A stretch of 56,553 nt of DNA. It comes from a virus. Numbering within the stretch: position 1 is the first letter of the stretch; each line of letters begins with the position of its first letter. The position numbers were made by a program, and so were the translations under genes. Of this stretch, positions 49,407 to 56,553 are shown piece after piece. The notes below the pieces were generated by a model that was not told the DNA's origin, did not search any database, and was given only the letters and a program-made list of their open reading frames with translations. Location of the stretch: positions 1 through 56,553 of the IMG/VR virus record IMGVR_UViG_3300022074_000047; one strand, given 5' to 3'.

Positions 49407-50857
49407 TGGCCTTTGTAGTAGCAGATAGAGTTCGTGAAACAACCACAACAACAGGCACAGGCACAATCACCTTAGCAGGAGCTGTTGCTAATTTTGAAAC
49501 GTTTACTGCTAATTTATCTAATTCTGATACAACCTATTATGCTATTGTAGATAGCACCAATAATGCTTTTGAGGTTGGTTTAGGAACATTTACATCCTCT
49601 GGCACGACACTGGCACGCTCCGTCATTGCAAGCTCAAACAGTAATAACTTAGTTGATTTTAGTGCAGGAACCAAAGATGTATTTATTACAGTGCCTGCCA
49701 GTAAGATTGTTGTTGAGGACGGTAGTAACAATGTTGCTATAGGAGGCACAGTAACAGCTACAGCTTTTAGCGGTAGTGGTGCAAGTCTTACAGGTGTTGA
49801 TGTAGTAAACGATACGAGTCCTCAGTTAGGAGGTAATTTAGATTTAAACGGCAACGATATTGTTACCACATCCAATGCAGATTTAGAGTTAGCTCCAAAT
49901 GGAACGGGACACGTTACAGTCAAAGGCAACGATAATCAGGGAGCAATACAGTTTAACTGTGAGAATAACAGTCATGGTCAGATACTAAATGCAGCCCCTC
50001 ATTCAGAGAGTGCATCAAACACTCTAACTTTACCTAGCACAGGGGGTAACGCTCGTTTAGTGTCAACATCCTCAACGGCTACGCTTACAAACAAAACCTT
50101 TGGCGATAACGTAAGTTTTGGTGACAACAATATCACTAATGTGGGCGATATAGCTGTAGACTCTATCAGTCCAGACGGAACGGATATAAACGTAGCCGTA
50201 TCCGACAACTCAGCTACAGCGTTTACAATAAAGCAAGGATCAGATAATTATCTTGTGGTAGATACAGGAAACAGTGGTGAGTCTGTAGCGATAGGTACAG
50301 GTGTATCAGGAACTGCTATATCTATAGGTCATACCACCTCAGAGACAACGGTAAACGATAACCTTACAGTCACAGGTAATCTCACAGTAAGCGGTACAAC
50401 TACAACAGTAGACAGCACAACTATAAATGTTCAGAACACTTTAGTGTTTGAGGGTTCTACTCCTGACGCACACGAGACAACACTTACAACGGTCGATCCT
50501 ACAGCCGATAGAACAATAAGTCTGCCAAACCAGTCAGGTACTTTGCCTGTTCTTGCAGCAGCGAGTGCCACACAGATTACATCTACGCCAGAAGAACTAA
50601 ACTTGCTTGATGGTGTATCAGGATTAGTACAGGCTGATTTCACCAAACTCGCTGCCGTTGATTCTACAGCAGCAGAGTTAAACTTGCTTGATGGTTCAGC
50701 TAAATCCACATCATCTATTACAGTAGCAGACTCAGATGCGATAATAATAATTGATGGCACAACCACAAAGCAGATACCTGCATCGGATATAAAGACATAC
50801 GCATCGGCAGACTCAGCAAGTAAAGGCTTTGCTACAGCGATGGCGATAGCATTGTAA
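49406..50857 (+). CDS. Long tail fibre
   Basis: The 483-residue protein opens MAFVVADRVRETTTTTGTGTITLAGAVANFETF, an anchor-like domain of phage fibres (split here). It continues with Thr/Asn/Asp-rich beta repeats (TVTGNLTVSGTTTTVDSTT) and two ELNLLDG repeats near the C-terminus. It ends in a short helical end. It is a likely host-contacting fibre. Confidence 0.7.
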   Translation: MAFVVADRVRETTTTTGTGTITLAGAVANFETFTANLSNSDTTYYAIVDSTNNAFEVGLGTFTSSGTTLARSVIASSNSNNLVDFSAGTKDVFITVPASKIVVEDGSNNVAIGGTVTATAFSGSGASLTGVDVVNDTSPQLGGNLDLNGNDIVTTSNADLELAPNGTGHVTVKGNDNQGAIQFNCENNSHGQILNAAPHSESASNTLTLPSTGGNARLVSTSSTATLTNKTFGDNVSFGDNNITNVGDIAVDSISPDGTDINVAVSDNSATAFTIKQGSDNYLVVDTGNSGESVAIGTGVSGTAISIGHTTSETTVNDNLTVTGNLTVSGTTTTVDSTTINVQNTLVFEGSTPDAHETTLTTVDPTADRTISLPNQSGTLPVLAAASATQITSTPEELNLLDGVSGLVQADFTKLAAVDSTAAELNLLDGSAKSTSSITVADSDAIIIIDGTTTKQIPASDIKTYASADSASKGFATAMAIAL

Positions 50858-50867
50858 AGGAGAATAG

Positions 50868-51194
50868 ATGGCACAAGATTTTGAACGAAATACAGCCAAT
50901 GGTGTAGGCACAAGTGCCGTAACTTTACGAACAGCAAACTCCGATGACGCTATAGTTGGGATAATGGTAGCAAACGTAACCTCATCGCAGATTACAGTAG
51001 AGGTATATATAAACGATAGTTCTAACGATATTCATCTAATTAAGGATGCACCCATACCTGCAGGATCAGCACTACAAATATTAGACGGTGGAGCAAAGGT
51101 TGTAATGCAGTCTGGTGATGCACTAAAAGTAAAAAGTAATACGGCAAGCAGTGCAGATGTTTGGGTTTCTGTGGTGGATGCCATTAGCACATAG
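50868..51194 (+). CDS. Small structural or fibre-associated protein
   Basis: The 108-residue beta-rich product has RNTANGVGTSAVTLRTANSDD and AGSALQILDGGAKVVMQSGD. It lies between the long fibre and the short fibre array behind AAGGAG. A fibre or collar role is inferred from context. Confidence 0.5.
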   Translation: MAQDFERNTANGVGTSAVTLRTANSDDAIVGIMVANVTSSQITVEVYINDSSNDIHLIKDAPIPAGSALQILDGGAKVVMQSGDALKVKSNTASSADVWVSVVDAIST

Positions 51195-51202
51195 GAGGAG
51201 TT

Positions 51203-51652
51203 ATGCCATATATTGGTAGTCAAGTTGGTTCTAGTTTTTCATCAAGACCTGCTACGCAGGAGTTTAACGGAGATAACTCTACAACCGTCTTTACGTTAAA
51301 TCAGACTGTTGCTCAAGAGGACATCATAGTAAGCGTTGACGGTGTAATACAGGAGAGTGTAGACGCATTCACAGTGCCGAATGGTACAAGCCTTACGTTT
51401 ACAGAAGCTCCATCAAGTGGCACAGGAAATATCTTTGTTATCTATCTTGGTGCTACGGATACAAGTATCACAATACCAACACAGAACAAAGGCACATTTA
51501 AGAATGGTGGTATGTTTAGAACCAACGCTCAGACACTTGATGTGAATACAACAATAGAAGCTACAGAAAACGCTAATGTCACAGGTCCATTGACAATAGC
51601 AAGTGGCATCACACTGACGATTAACTCAGGAGGAAACGTAGCAATACTATGA
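51203..51652 (+). CDS. MPYIG-type collar/fibre-base protein (copy 1)
   Basis: The 149-residue product starts MPYIGSQVGSSF, has strand-rich VFTLNQTVAQEDIIVSVDGV and a C-terminal GPLTIASGITLTINSGG. A protein with the same start and end architecture recurs at 54547, in each case followed by three short fibre genes. It may anchor the short fibres. It overlaps the next gene by four bases. Confidence 0.6.
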   Translation: MPYIGSQVGSSFSSRPATQEFNGDNSTTVFTLNQTVAQEDIIVSVDGVIQESVDAFTVPNGTSLTFTEAPSSGTGNIFVIYLGATDTSITIPTQNKGTFKNGGMFRTNAQTLDVNTTIEATENANVTGPLTIASGITLTINSGGNVAIL

Positions 51653-52074
51653 GCAATCTTCTAGTACAAAACATAAAACATACGAATAATACTACGGCTA
51701 TCACCGTTGACTCTTCTGCTCAAATGACGGTTAAAAGTGATGGTGGTGCTACAACCACAAGTTTACAGCAAGGACTGACTAAGGCTTGGTCAAATCTTGA
51801 TGGCTCTGGTACTGCTGCAAATAGAGATAGTTTTAATATGTCTGGTGTAACAGATAACGCTGTAGGTAAGTATAGACTTACTTTTTCAAACAACATGAGT
51901 AATAATGACTTTAGTGTTTCTGGCTCTTGTCGTAACAATATAGATGATTTAATAATGTGTGTTGGTAATGACGATGCTATAGCAACATCTCACGTAGAAG
52001 TTACTTCAAACACTACTAGTAACTTTGGAGATAACAATTTAATTAGCAGTTCTATGCATGGAGACTTGGCATAA
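51649..52074 (+). CDS. Short LQQGL-type fibre protein 1
   Basis: The 141-residue product carries the paralogous core TTTSLQQGLTKAWSNLDGSGT and ends HGDLA. A variable middle follows the core. It is one of six related genes. The C-terminal codons GGAGACTTGGCA also provide the ribosome binding site of the next gene. A receptor-binding or fibre-tip role is inferred. Confidence 0.6.
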   Translation: MSNLLVQNIKHTNNTTAITVDSSAQMTVKSDGGATTTSLQQGLTKAWSNLDGSGTAANRDSFNMSGVTDNAVGKYRLTFSNNMSNNDFSVSGSCRNNIDDLIMCVGNDDAIATSHVEVTSNTTSNFGDNNLISSSMHGDLA

Positions 52075-52490
52075 TGGCAACACTCAAAACAAACACACTC
52101 ACAGGCACAACAACAGCAGGGTCTATTGCCGTCACAGGAGAGGGTAACTCTACAACTACCAACTTACAGCAGGGGTTGTGTAAGGTATGGTGTCATTGGA
52201 ATGGTGCGTCAACACCTTCCATTGATGATTCCTTAAACACAGCGAGTATTACTGATACTGCTACTGGTAGAGCTTCATTAAACTTCTCAAATAATTTTGG
52301 AAATGGTAATTATGTAGGTCATGGTACAACAGGAAATGACGGAACAACAGGAACAGGTAGGTCAGTAATGGTTGATGATACTCCTACTACAAGTGCTTTT
52401 GCTGTTAGAAATGTTCTTAATCAAAGTGATGCTGATACTATACGAGATGACACAAATAATTTGTACACGTTACACGGAGACTTGGCATGA
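52074..52490 (+). CDS. Short LQQGL-type fibre protein 2
   Basis: The 138-residue product has NTLTGTTTAGSIAVTGEGN, the core TTTNLQQGLCKVWCHW, a variable end and HGDLA. It is closest to the gene at 55906, which shares almost the same N-terminal 45 residues. Starts and stops overlap its neighbours. Role as for the other copies. Confidence 0.6.
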   Translation: MATLKTNTLTGTTTAGSIAVTGEGNSTTTNLQQGLCKVWCHWNGASTPSIDDSLNTASITDTATGRASLNFSNNFGNGNYVGHGTTGNDGTTGTGRSVMVDDTPTTSAFAVRNVLNQSDADTIRDDTNNLYTLHGDLA

Positions 52491-52906
52491 GTACACTAAG
52501 AACAAATGCCCTAGAGGGAGTAGACGCAAAGAACAGCATCACTATTGTTGCAGGTGCAGGGAATGTTACCACTACGAATGTGCAAGATGGATTAGCTAAA
52601 GTGTTTTCGTCTGTTGCTCATAGCAGTGGCACACCAACTGCACAAGAAACATTAAATATATCCTCATACGGAGATTCAGGAACAGGAAATATTACGCATA
52701 ACTACACAAACAATATGAGTGTTGCAAATCATTGTGTTGCTTCAATGGCTAACTATAGAGAAAGTTCGGCACAAGTTAAAAATATTTGTAGGAATGAAAA
52801 CTCGTCTTTTAGCACTAGCTCTCATGCTACCATTACAGTTGAGCAAGACTTTACGACTAAAGACAGTGAAAACACAAGTTCTGTAGCATTTGGAGAATTA
52901 GCATGA
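52487..52906 (+). CDS. Short fibre protein 3 (divergent)
   Basis: The 139-residue product has NVQDGLAKVFSSVAHSSGTP in place of the LQQGL core and ends FGELA, so it is the most diverged copy of the array. It overlaps the next gene by four bases. Role as for the other copies. Confidence 0.55.
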   Translation: MSTLRTNALEGVDAKNSITIVAGAGNVTTTNVQDGLAKVFSSVAHSSGTPTAQETLNISSYGDSGTGNITHNYTNNMSVANHCVASMANYRESSAQVKNICRNENSSFSTSSHATITVEQDFTTKDSENTSSVAFGELA

Positions 52907-53364
52907 AGACACCAGAATTTCAAGGAACACATTTATGGGATAGACTAGGGTGGGCAAAGCAAAACCTAGAGCCATACAGAAGTGAGTATTGCATTGTATG
53001 GGAAGACCCTGACAACCTAGATGAACCTGCAAAGATTACACACCCTGACCCTAATTGGATGGCGTGTGCATTGAATGGTGGCATACTACCACCTGTGTGG
53101 GTCTACTGGGAACTCAAGAAGGACGAAGCAAAGCCTGACTTTGTGAAGCATACACGAGGGTATTTACTCCATAATACAAAGCCAGTAGACTCAATGACAG
53201 AGGAACAGGCAATAGAATACTTGATTATGAAAGACATACCTGAGAAAGTGTGGAAAGATTATGAGCAAGCAAATAGAAAACGTTTGCTTATAGTAAAGAA
53301 GGAGCAGTTACCGTCACATCGAACATGGCGTAACGCTTGGAAAATAGATCAACAAGTGGCATAG
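52903..53364 (+). CDS. Tail chaperone-like protein, unknown
   Basis: The 153-residue product has WDRLGWAKQNLEPYRSEYCIVWEDPDN and a C-terminal QLPSHRTWRNAWKID. The motif PSxRxxRNAWK recurs in the next protein and is known from proteins that accompany fibres. It may be a fibre assembly helper; not proven. Confidence 0.5.
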   Translation: MKTPEFQGTHLWDRLGWAKQNLEPYRSEYCIVWEDPDNLDEPAKITHPDPNWMACALNGGILPPVWVYWELKKDEAKPDFVKHTRGYLLHNTKPVDSMTEEQAIEYLIMKDIPEKVWKDYEQANRKRLLIVKKEQLPSHRTWRNAWKIDQQVA

Positions 53365-53372
53365 GAGATACG

Positions 53373-53744
53373 ATGACCAAAACATTTATAACAGATAAGG
53401 ATGGGGCAACCATAGATGCGTCTACTGCAACTGTGCCATCTGACAGACATTTTAGAAACGCATGGAAGCTCAGTGGTTCTGTGATATCCGAAGACATGAC
53501 GGAGGCTAAAAAGATATTTAAAGACAAGATCAGAGAAGTCAGAAAGCCTTTGTTAGAAGCTGAAGATGTAACCTACATGAAAGCATTAGAAGCTGATGAC
53601 GCATCGGCTAAAACAGCATCTGTAAACAAGAAGAAAGCATTGAGAGATGCCCCTGCTGCAAAAGCTATAGATGATGCAGACACGATAGCTAAACTAAAAG
53701 CTGCTTGGGATACAAGCACATTGGGTACAAGCCCTTACGCATGA
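53373..53744 (+). CDS. Fibre assembly-like protein
   Basis: The 123-residue product, from ATG 53373 behind AGGAG, has ATVPSDRHFRNAWKLSGSVISEDMTEAKKIFKDKIRE and a helical, charged remainder (split here). This pattern is seen in tail fibre assembly or chaperone proteins of cyanophages and marine phages. Direct evidence of that role is absent. Confidence 0.55.
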   Translation: MTKTFITDKDGATIDASTATVPSDRHFRNAWKLSGSVISEDMTEAKKIFKDKIREVRKPLLEAEDVTYMKALEADDASAKTASVNKKKALRDAPAAKAIDDADTIAKLKAAWDTSTLGTSPYA

Positions 53745-53753
53745 GGTAAATAA

Positions 53754-54281
53754 ATGGCTTTAACTAAAGTTAGAGGTCTAGGTCTAGGCACACTAGATGA
53801 CAACCTTACATTTAGCACGGCAGGTAAAGGTGTGCATTTAGGTGTTACCTCTGCTACATCTTCTAATTTACTTGATGATTATGAGGAGGGTACATTTACA
53901 CCTGCTTTTGCTCAATCAGGTGCTACCATAGGTTATTCAACACAAGCAGGTAATTATACAAAAGTCGGTAGGTTAGTTCATGCTACAGCTAGACTTATTG
54001 TTTCATCTGTTTCTGGTGGAAGTGGAGCTATTACTATAACAGGACTTCCTTTTACTTCACTGTCAAGCCACGACCACTCTCCAGTTCTTTTTGCAACGGT
54101 GTTTAGTGGTTGGAGTTCAACAAATGCACCAAAGGCAGGATATATAAGTAATGGTTCAAGCACTATACAGGTAGTCACAAATGATTCATCTGATGCACGA
54201 GATGCACTAGATAGCTCTGTTACAAGTTTTGGTGACGGCTCTGTTGGTCTAATATTTGGTGCAATATATCCATCAGCATAA
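53754..54281 (+). CDS. Tail fibre C-terminal-type protein
   Basis: The 175-residue product has the stretch SNLLDDYEEGTFTPAF, a motif frequent at the start of receptor-binding fibre parts in marine phages, followed by a beta-rich region (YTKVGRLVHATARLIVS) with SHDHSPVLF. A receptor-binding or fibre tip role is likely but inferred. Confidence 0.6.
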   Translation: MALTKVRGLGLGTLDDNLTFSTAGKGVHLGVTSATSSNLLDDYEEGTFTPAFAQSGATIGYSTQAGNYTKVGRLVHATARLIVSSVSGGSGAITITGLPFTSLSSHDHSPVLFATVFSGWSSTNAPKAGYISNGSSTIQVVTNDSSDARDALDSSVTSFGDGSVGLIFGAIYPSA

Positions 54282-54293
54282 AGGACATAAAAA

Positions 54294-54542
54294 ATGGCAA
54301 TAACAAAAGAAACAGTACAAGACAAAATAGAAGTCGTAGGTGACTTTAAAATGATACAAGTGCGAACAGCAACAGTGATAAAAGAAGATGGTGTTGAAAT
54401 ATCACGTTCTTACCATCGCCATGTTGTAGCACCAGACGCAGACATTACAAACGAGAGTGCTGATGTAAAAGCAATGGTGGCACAGTTTCATACAGATGCA
54501 GTAAAGAAAGCATACGCTGACCACTTAGTAAAGGCAGGATAA
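54294..54542 (+). CDS. Small tail-region protein
   Basis: The 82-residue product (TKETVQDKIEVVGDFKMIQVRTATVI, then SYHRHVVAPDADI and helical FHTDAVKKAYADHLVKAG) is a conserved small protein found near fibre genes. Its function is unknown. Confidence 0.5.
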   Translation: MAITKETVQDKIEVVGDFKMIQVRTATVIKEDGVEISRSYHRHVVAPDADITNESADVKAMVAQFHTDAVKKAYADHLVKAG

Positions 54543-54546
54543 TTAA

Positions 54547-55011
54547 ATGCCCTACATAGGAAAAGCACCCAATCAAGGCGTTAGAACACGCTTTATATAC
54601 CAAGCCACAGCAGGGCAGACATCTTTCTCTGGTTCCGATGCTAATTCCAATACGCTCACATATTCAGATGGTGAGTATGTCGATGTATATCAGAATGGTA
54701 TATTATTAAAACCTGCCACTGACTATACAGCCACATCAGGTACAACAGTCGTGTTGGTCACAGGAGCATCAGCTAACGATGTAGTAGAGATAATAGTGTA
54801 CGACACCTTCAGCATAGCCAATAGTTATACCAAGGCAGAAGCAGACACACGGTATCCTTTCTTAGGTAACGACAGCATCATACGAACCAATGGTCAGACA
54901 ATCAGTGCTGACATAACAATTAGTAGCACAACCAACGCACTGTCAGCAGGACCTATTACAGTCGGTGCATCAGCAACGCTAACAGTTAATGGATTTTATA
55001 CAATATTATGA
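54547..55011 (+). CDS. MPYIG-type collar/fibre-base protein (copy 2)
   Basis: The 154-residue product begins MPYIGKAPNQGVRTRF and includes GEYVDVYQNGILLKPATDYTAT and ADTRYPFLGNDSIIRTNGQ. The start and ITVGASATLTVNGFYTIL end parallel the protein at 51203. It heads the second block of three short fibre genes and overlaps the next gene by four bases. Confidence 0.6.
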   Translation: MPYIGKAPNQGVRTRFIYQATAGQTSFSGSDANSNTLTYSDGEYVDVYQNGILLKPATDYTATSGTTVVLVTGASANDVVEIIVYDTFSIANSYTKAEADTRYPFLGNDSIIRTNGQTISADITISSTTNALSAGPITVGASATLTVNGFYTIL

Positions 55012-55412
55012 CCAGTGAACTTAGAGTAGATAATTTAAAAGGTAGCACCACAGGTGGCAGTATAAATGTCTTGGGTGAAGGTACATCTGCGACTACCAAC
55101 TTACAGCAGGGGTTGGCGAAGGCTTGGGTGAACTTCAATGGCACTGGGACTGCTGCTATCAACGACAGCATGAATGTTGCCAGCTTAACCGATAATGGCA
55201 CTGGAGAATTTACATTTGCTTTTTCCAATTCCATGAACAATTCAACTTACTCAATTACTTCAACATCTGGTAGTTCTAATTCATGGTCATCCACAGAGTT
55301 TATCGGAGCATATGCTACTGGCAGTTTTAAGATAGAGACAGGAGCAACAAATAATTCTGCAAGGCATGATTGGAGCAGCAATAATGGTGCAATTCACGGA
55401 GATTTAGCATAA
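55008..55412 (+). CDS. Short LQQGL-type fibre protein 4
   Basis: The 134-residue product has ATTNLQQGLAKAWVNFNGTGT and ends HGDLA. A 24-base segment (55092-55115) is identical to 52155-52178 in fibre protein 2. A variable middle follows the core. Role as for the other copies. Confidence 0.6.
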   Translation: MTSELRVDNLKGSTTGGSINVLGEGTSATTNLQQGLAKAWVNFNGTGTAAINDSMNVASLTDNGTGEFTFAFSNSMNNSTYSITSTSGSSNSWSSTEFIGAYATGSFKIETGATNNSARHDWSSNNGAIHGDLA

Positions 55413-55906
55413 TGGCAAGTGAAATTAAAGTAGATACAATCGTCAATGCAGGGGGAGATAACGATACTGGGATTGACCTTGCGACTAATGACCAGATATT
55501 GCTGAAGGTAGCCAATGCTACAAAGCTAACCATGAACTCCACAGGACAGACCACTATCGTTGGAGAGGGTGGTACAACTACTACGAGTGTACAGCAGGGG
55601 TTGGCTAAACATTGGGTAAAATTTGCACCAGATGCTGCTGCTGATGACAGCTTAAACAATAGTAGCATTACAGATACTGCTGTTGGTAGATTTACTGTAA
55701 CTAGAACTAATAACATGGGAAATACTAATTACGTTGGACAAGTAAATGGTGAGTGGACGCATGGGTCAGATGCAGGTCTTGCTATTAACTCAGGAGATAA
55801 TAACACCCTTACAACTTCTGCTTATGGATGTATTTTTTACAATTCTAGTTTTGCTGAATATGACGTTGACGGTATGGCAGCATTATTTCACGGAGACTTA
55901 GCATAA
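55412..55906 (+). CDS. Short LQQGL-type fibre protein 5
   Basis: The 164-residue product has an N-terminal NAGGDNDTGIDLATNDQILL segment, the core TTTSVQQGLAKHWVKF, and ends FHGDLA. It is the longest of the array. Role as for the other copies. Confidence 0.6.
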   Translation: MASEIKVDTIVNAGGDNDTGIDLATNDQILLKVANATKLTMNSTGQTTIVGEGGTTTTSVQQGLAKHWVKFAPDAAADDSLNNSSITDTAVGRFTVTRTNNMGNTNYVGQVNGEWTHGSDAGLAINSGDNNTLTTSAYGCIFYNSSFAEYDVDGMAALFHGDLA

Positions 55907-56304
55907 TGGCATCAACACTAAAAATTAATACATTAACAGGTGTCACCACAGCAGGGTCAATCGCTGTGACAGGCGAAGGGAATAGCACCACGACTAATCT
56001 GCAACAGGGGTTGTGCAAGGCTTGGTGTAGGTTTGACGATGGGTCTAGCTCGGATAGTTTCAATATTGCTTCTGTAACTGACCACGGAACTGGAGATTAT
56101 CAAGTGTTCATAGCCAATGATATGGCAAATGCTACTTACACAGCTTCATTAATGTTTGGAGAAAATGGAGGTTCAGGTATATTGAGAATAGGAAATAGAG
56201 ATTTAGCAGCAGGTAGTGTTGGGGTAGTGGGGACTAATGCAGCTATGGATTCTGCCCAAGATGTTAATCGTATTGGCATAGACGTAGCAGGAGATTTAGC
56301 ATGA
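55906..56304 (+). CDS. Short LQQGL-type fibre protein 6
   Basis: The 132-residue product has TLTGVTTAGSIAVTGEGN and TTTNLQQGLCKAWCRFDDG, close to fibre protein 2, a different end, and terminal AGDLA. Its stop is in an ATGA overlap with the final gene. Role as for the other copies. Confidence 0.6.
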   Translation: MASTLKINTLTGVTTAGSIAVTGEGNSTTTNLQQGLCKAWCRFDDGSSSDSFNIASVTDHGTGDYQVFIANDMANATYTASLMFGENGGSGILRIGNRDLAAGSVGVVGTNAAMDSAQDVNRIGIDVAGDLA

Positions 56305-56553
56305 GCAAAGCAGCAGAATTAGCAAACCTTATAGGCAACATCAACGCAGGGGGTGGTGGAGTAAACAGGAATGTTATCATCAATGGTGCAATGAATGTAG
56401 CACAGAGAGGAACGTCAAGCACAGGCATTGGTGCATCTAGTGGGTATTTTGCTTGTGACAGATGGAAGATAACAACAGGCAATACAGCAGGACGTTTAAC
56501 CATGACACAGGACAGTTCTGCTCCTAGTGGATTTGCTAACAGCACAAAGTTAG
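56301..56553 (+). CDS. N-terminal part of a tail fibre (partial)
   Basis: The frame starts at ATG 56301 and runs off the right edge after 84 residues. NRNVIINGAMNVAQRGTSST is a motif of marine and cyanophage fibres that carry carbohydrate-binding-like domains. The remainder lies outside the window. Confidence 0.6.
   Translation, partial: MSKAAELANLIGNINAGGGGVNRNVIINGAMNVAQRGTSSTGIGASSGYFACDRWKITTGNTAGRLTMTQDSSAPSGFANSTKL

Noticed and set aside
131-56301. Joining the right-end fibre frame to the left-end partial frame as one circular gene
   Set aside because: The frames happen to be in phase, but this has a one-in-three chance, and a short fibre of about 127 residues would be atypical; circularity cannot be judged without end reads.
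1-56553. CRISPR array
   Set aside because: No series of regularly spaced identical repeats with unique spacers was seen; the 10-base repeats at 30681-30720 are contiguous.
1-56553. Integrase or phage-plasmid replication genes
   Set aside because: No recombinase, ParA, ParB or Rep protein was recognisable; the parS-like site alone does not prove a temperate or plasmid state.
1-56553. tRNA genes
   Set aside because: No cloverleaf-like sequence was recognised in the gene-free intervals, although a dedicated search was not possible.

Overview
The window is a 56.5 kb piece of a double-stranded DNA tailed phage. It is densely packed and nearly all on the + strand, with one large gene (an SNF2-type helicase, 14339-15787) on the - strand. 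I see no integrase, rRNA, tRNA, CRISPR array, insertion sequence or RNA polymerase gene. The family content looks like an uncultured marine podovirus: a P22/SU10-type portal, very large coiled-coil internal proteins, short neck/adaptor proteins, a nozzle-like protein, no recognisable tape measure or sheath, a GroES-like protein, repeated-module fibres, an AEP-type primase and a family A DNA polymerase. That assignment is inference from family resemblance; the host cannot be read from the sequence. Both ends cut tail-fibre genes, so tail genes lie at both edges.

Layout. 1-4374 holds tail/fibre genes and a nozzle-like protein. 4377-13934 holds four large internal (ejection-type) virion proteins, followed by small basic proteins to 14358. 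14339-22856 is replication: SNF2 helicase (-), a conserved unknown, SSB-like protein, AEP primase, a small sigma-region-4-like protein, SF1 helicase, a DUF6378-like protein and PolA. 22860-30600 is an accessory region of about 25 small genes in short units. Many units are separated by intrinsic terminators and headed by sigma70-like promoters, and it ends in a GC-rich stretch with a DUF932-like gene. 30556-31098 is non-coding, with a direct-repeat cluster and a perfect parS-like palindrome.

31099-37526 is packaging: small terminase, a PD-(D/E)XK-like nuclease, large terminase, a protein with an embedded YaaA/DUF6884-like domain, and portal. 37550-40110 is a membrane/lysis cluster (several membrane proteins, a 3-TM holin-like protein, an M15 peptidase). 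40166-43717 is head morphogenesis (GroES-like, scaffold, decoration-like proteins, major capsid protein). 43839-48975 is minor structural proteins, lysine-rich KGG proteins and head-tail adaptors. 48975-56553 is fibres, including six paralogous short genes and an apparently duplicated four-gene block.

The most unusual points are: the parS-like site without a ParB gene; a leader element AACTACA repeated ahead of accessory mRNAs; promoters whose -35 boxes lie inside terminator hairpins; a dyad over the promoter of a ribbon-helix-helix gene; overlapping divergent promoters for the two replication transcripts; junctions in the fibre array that encode both the C-terminal GDLA and the next gene's ribosome binding site; an AT-hook reading frame overlapping another basic gene; and two overlapping genes whose shared DNA encodes a membrane segment in both frames.
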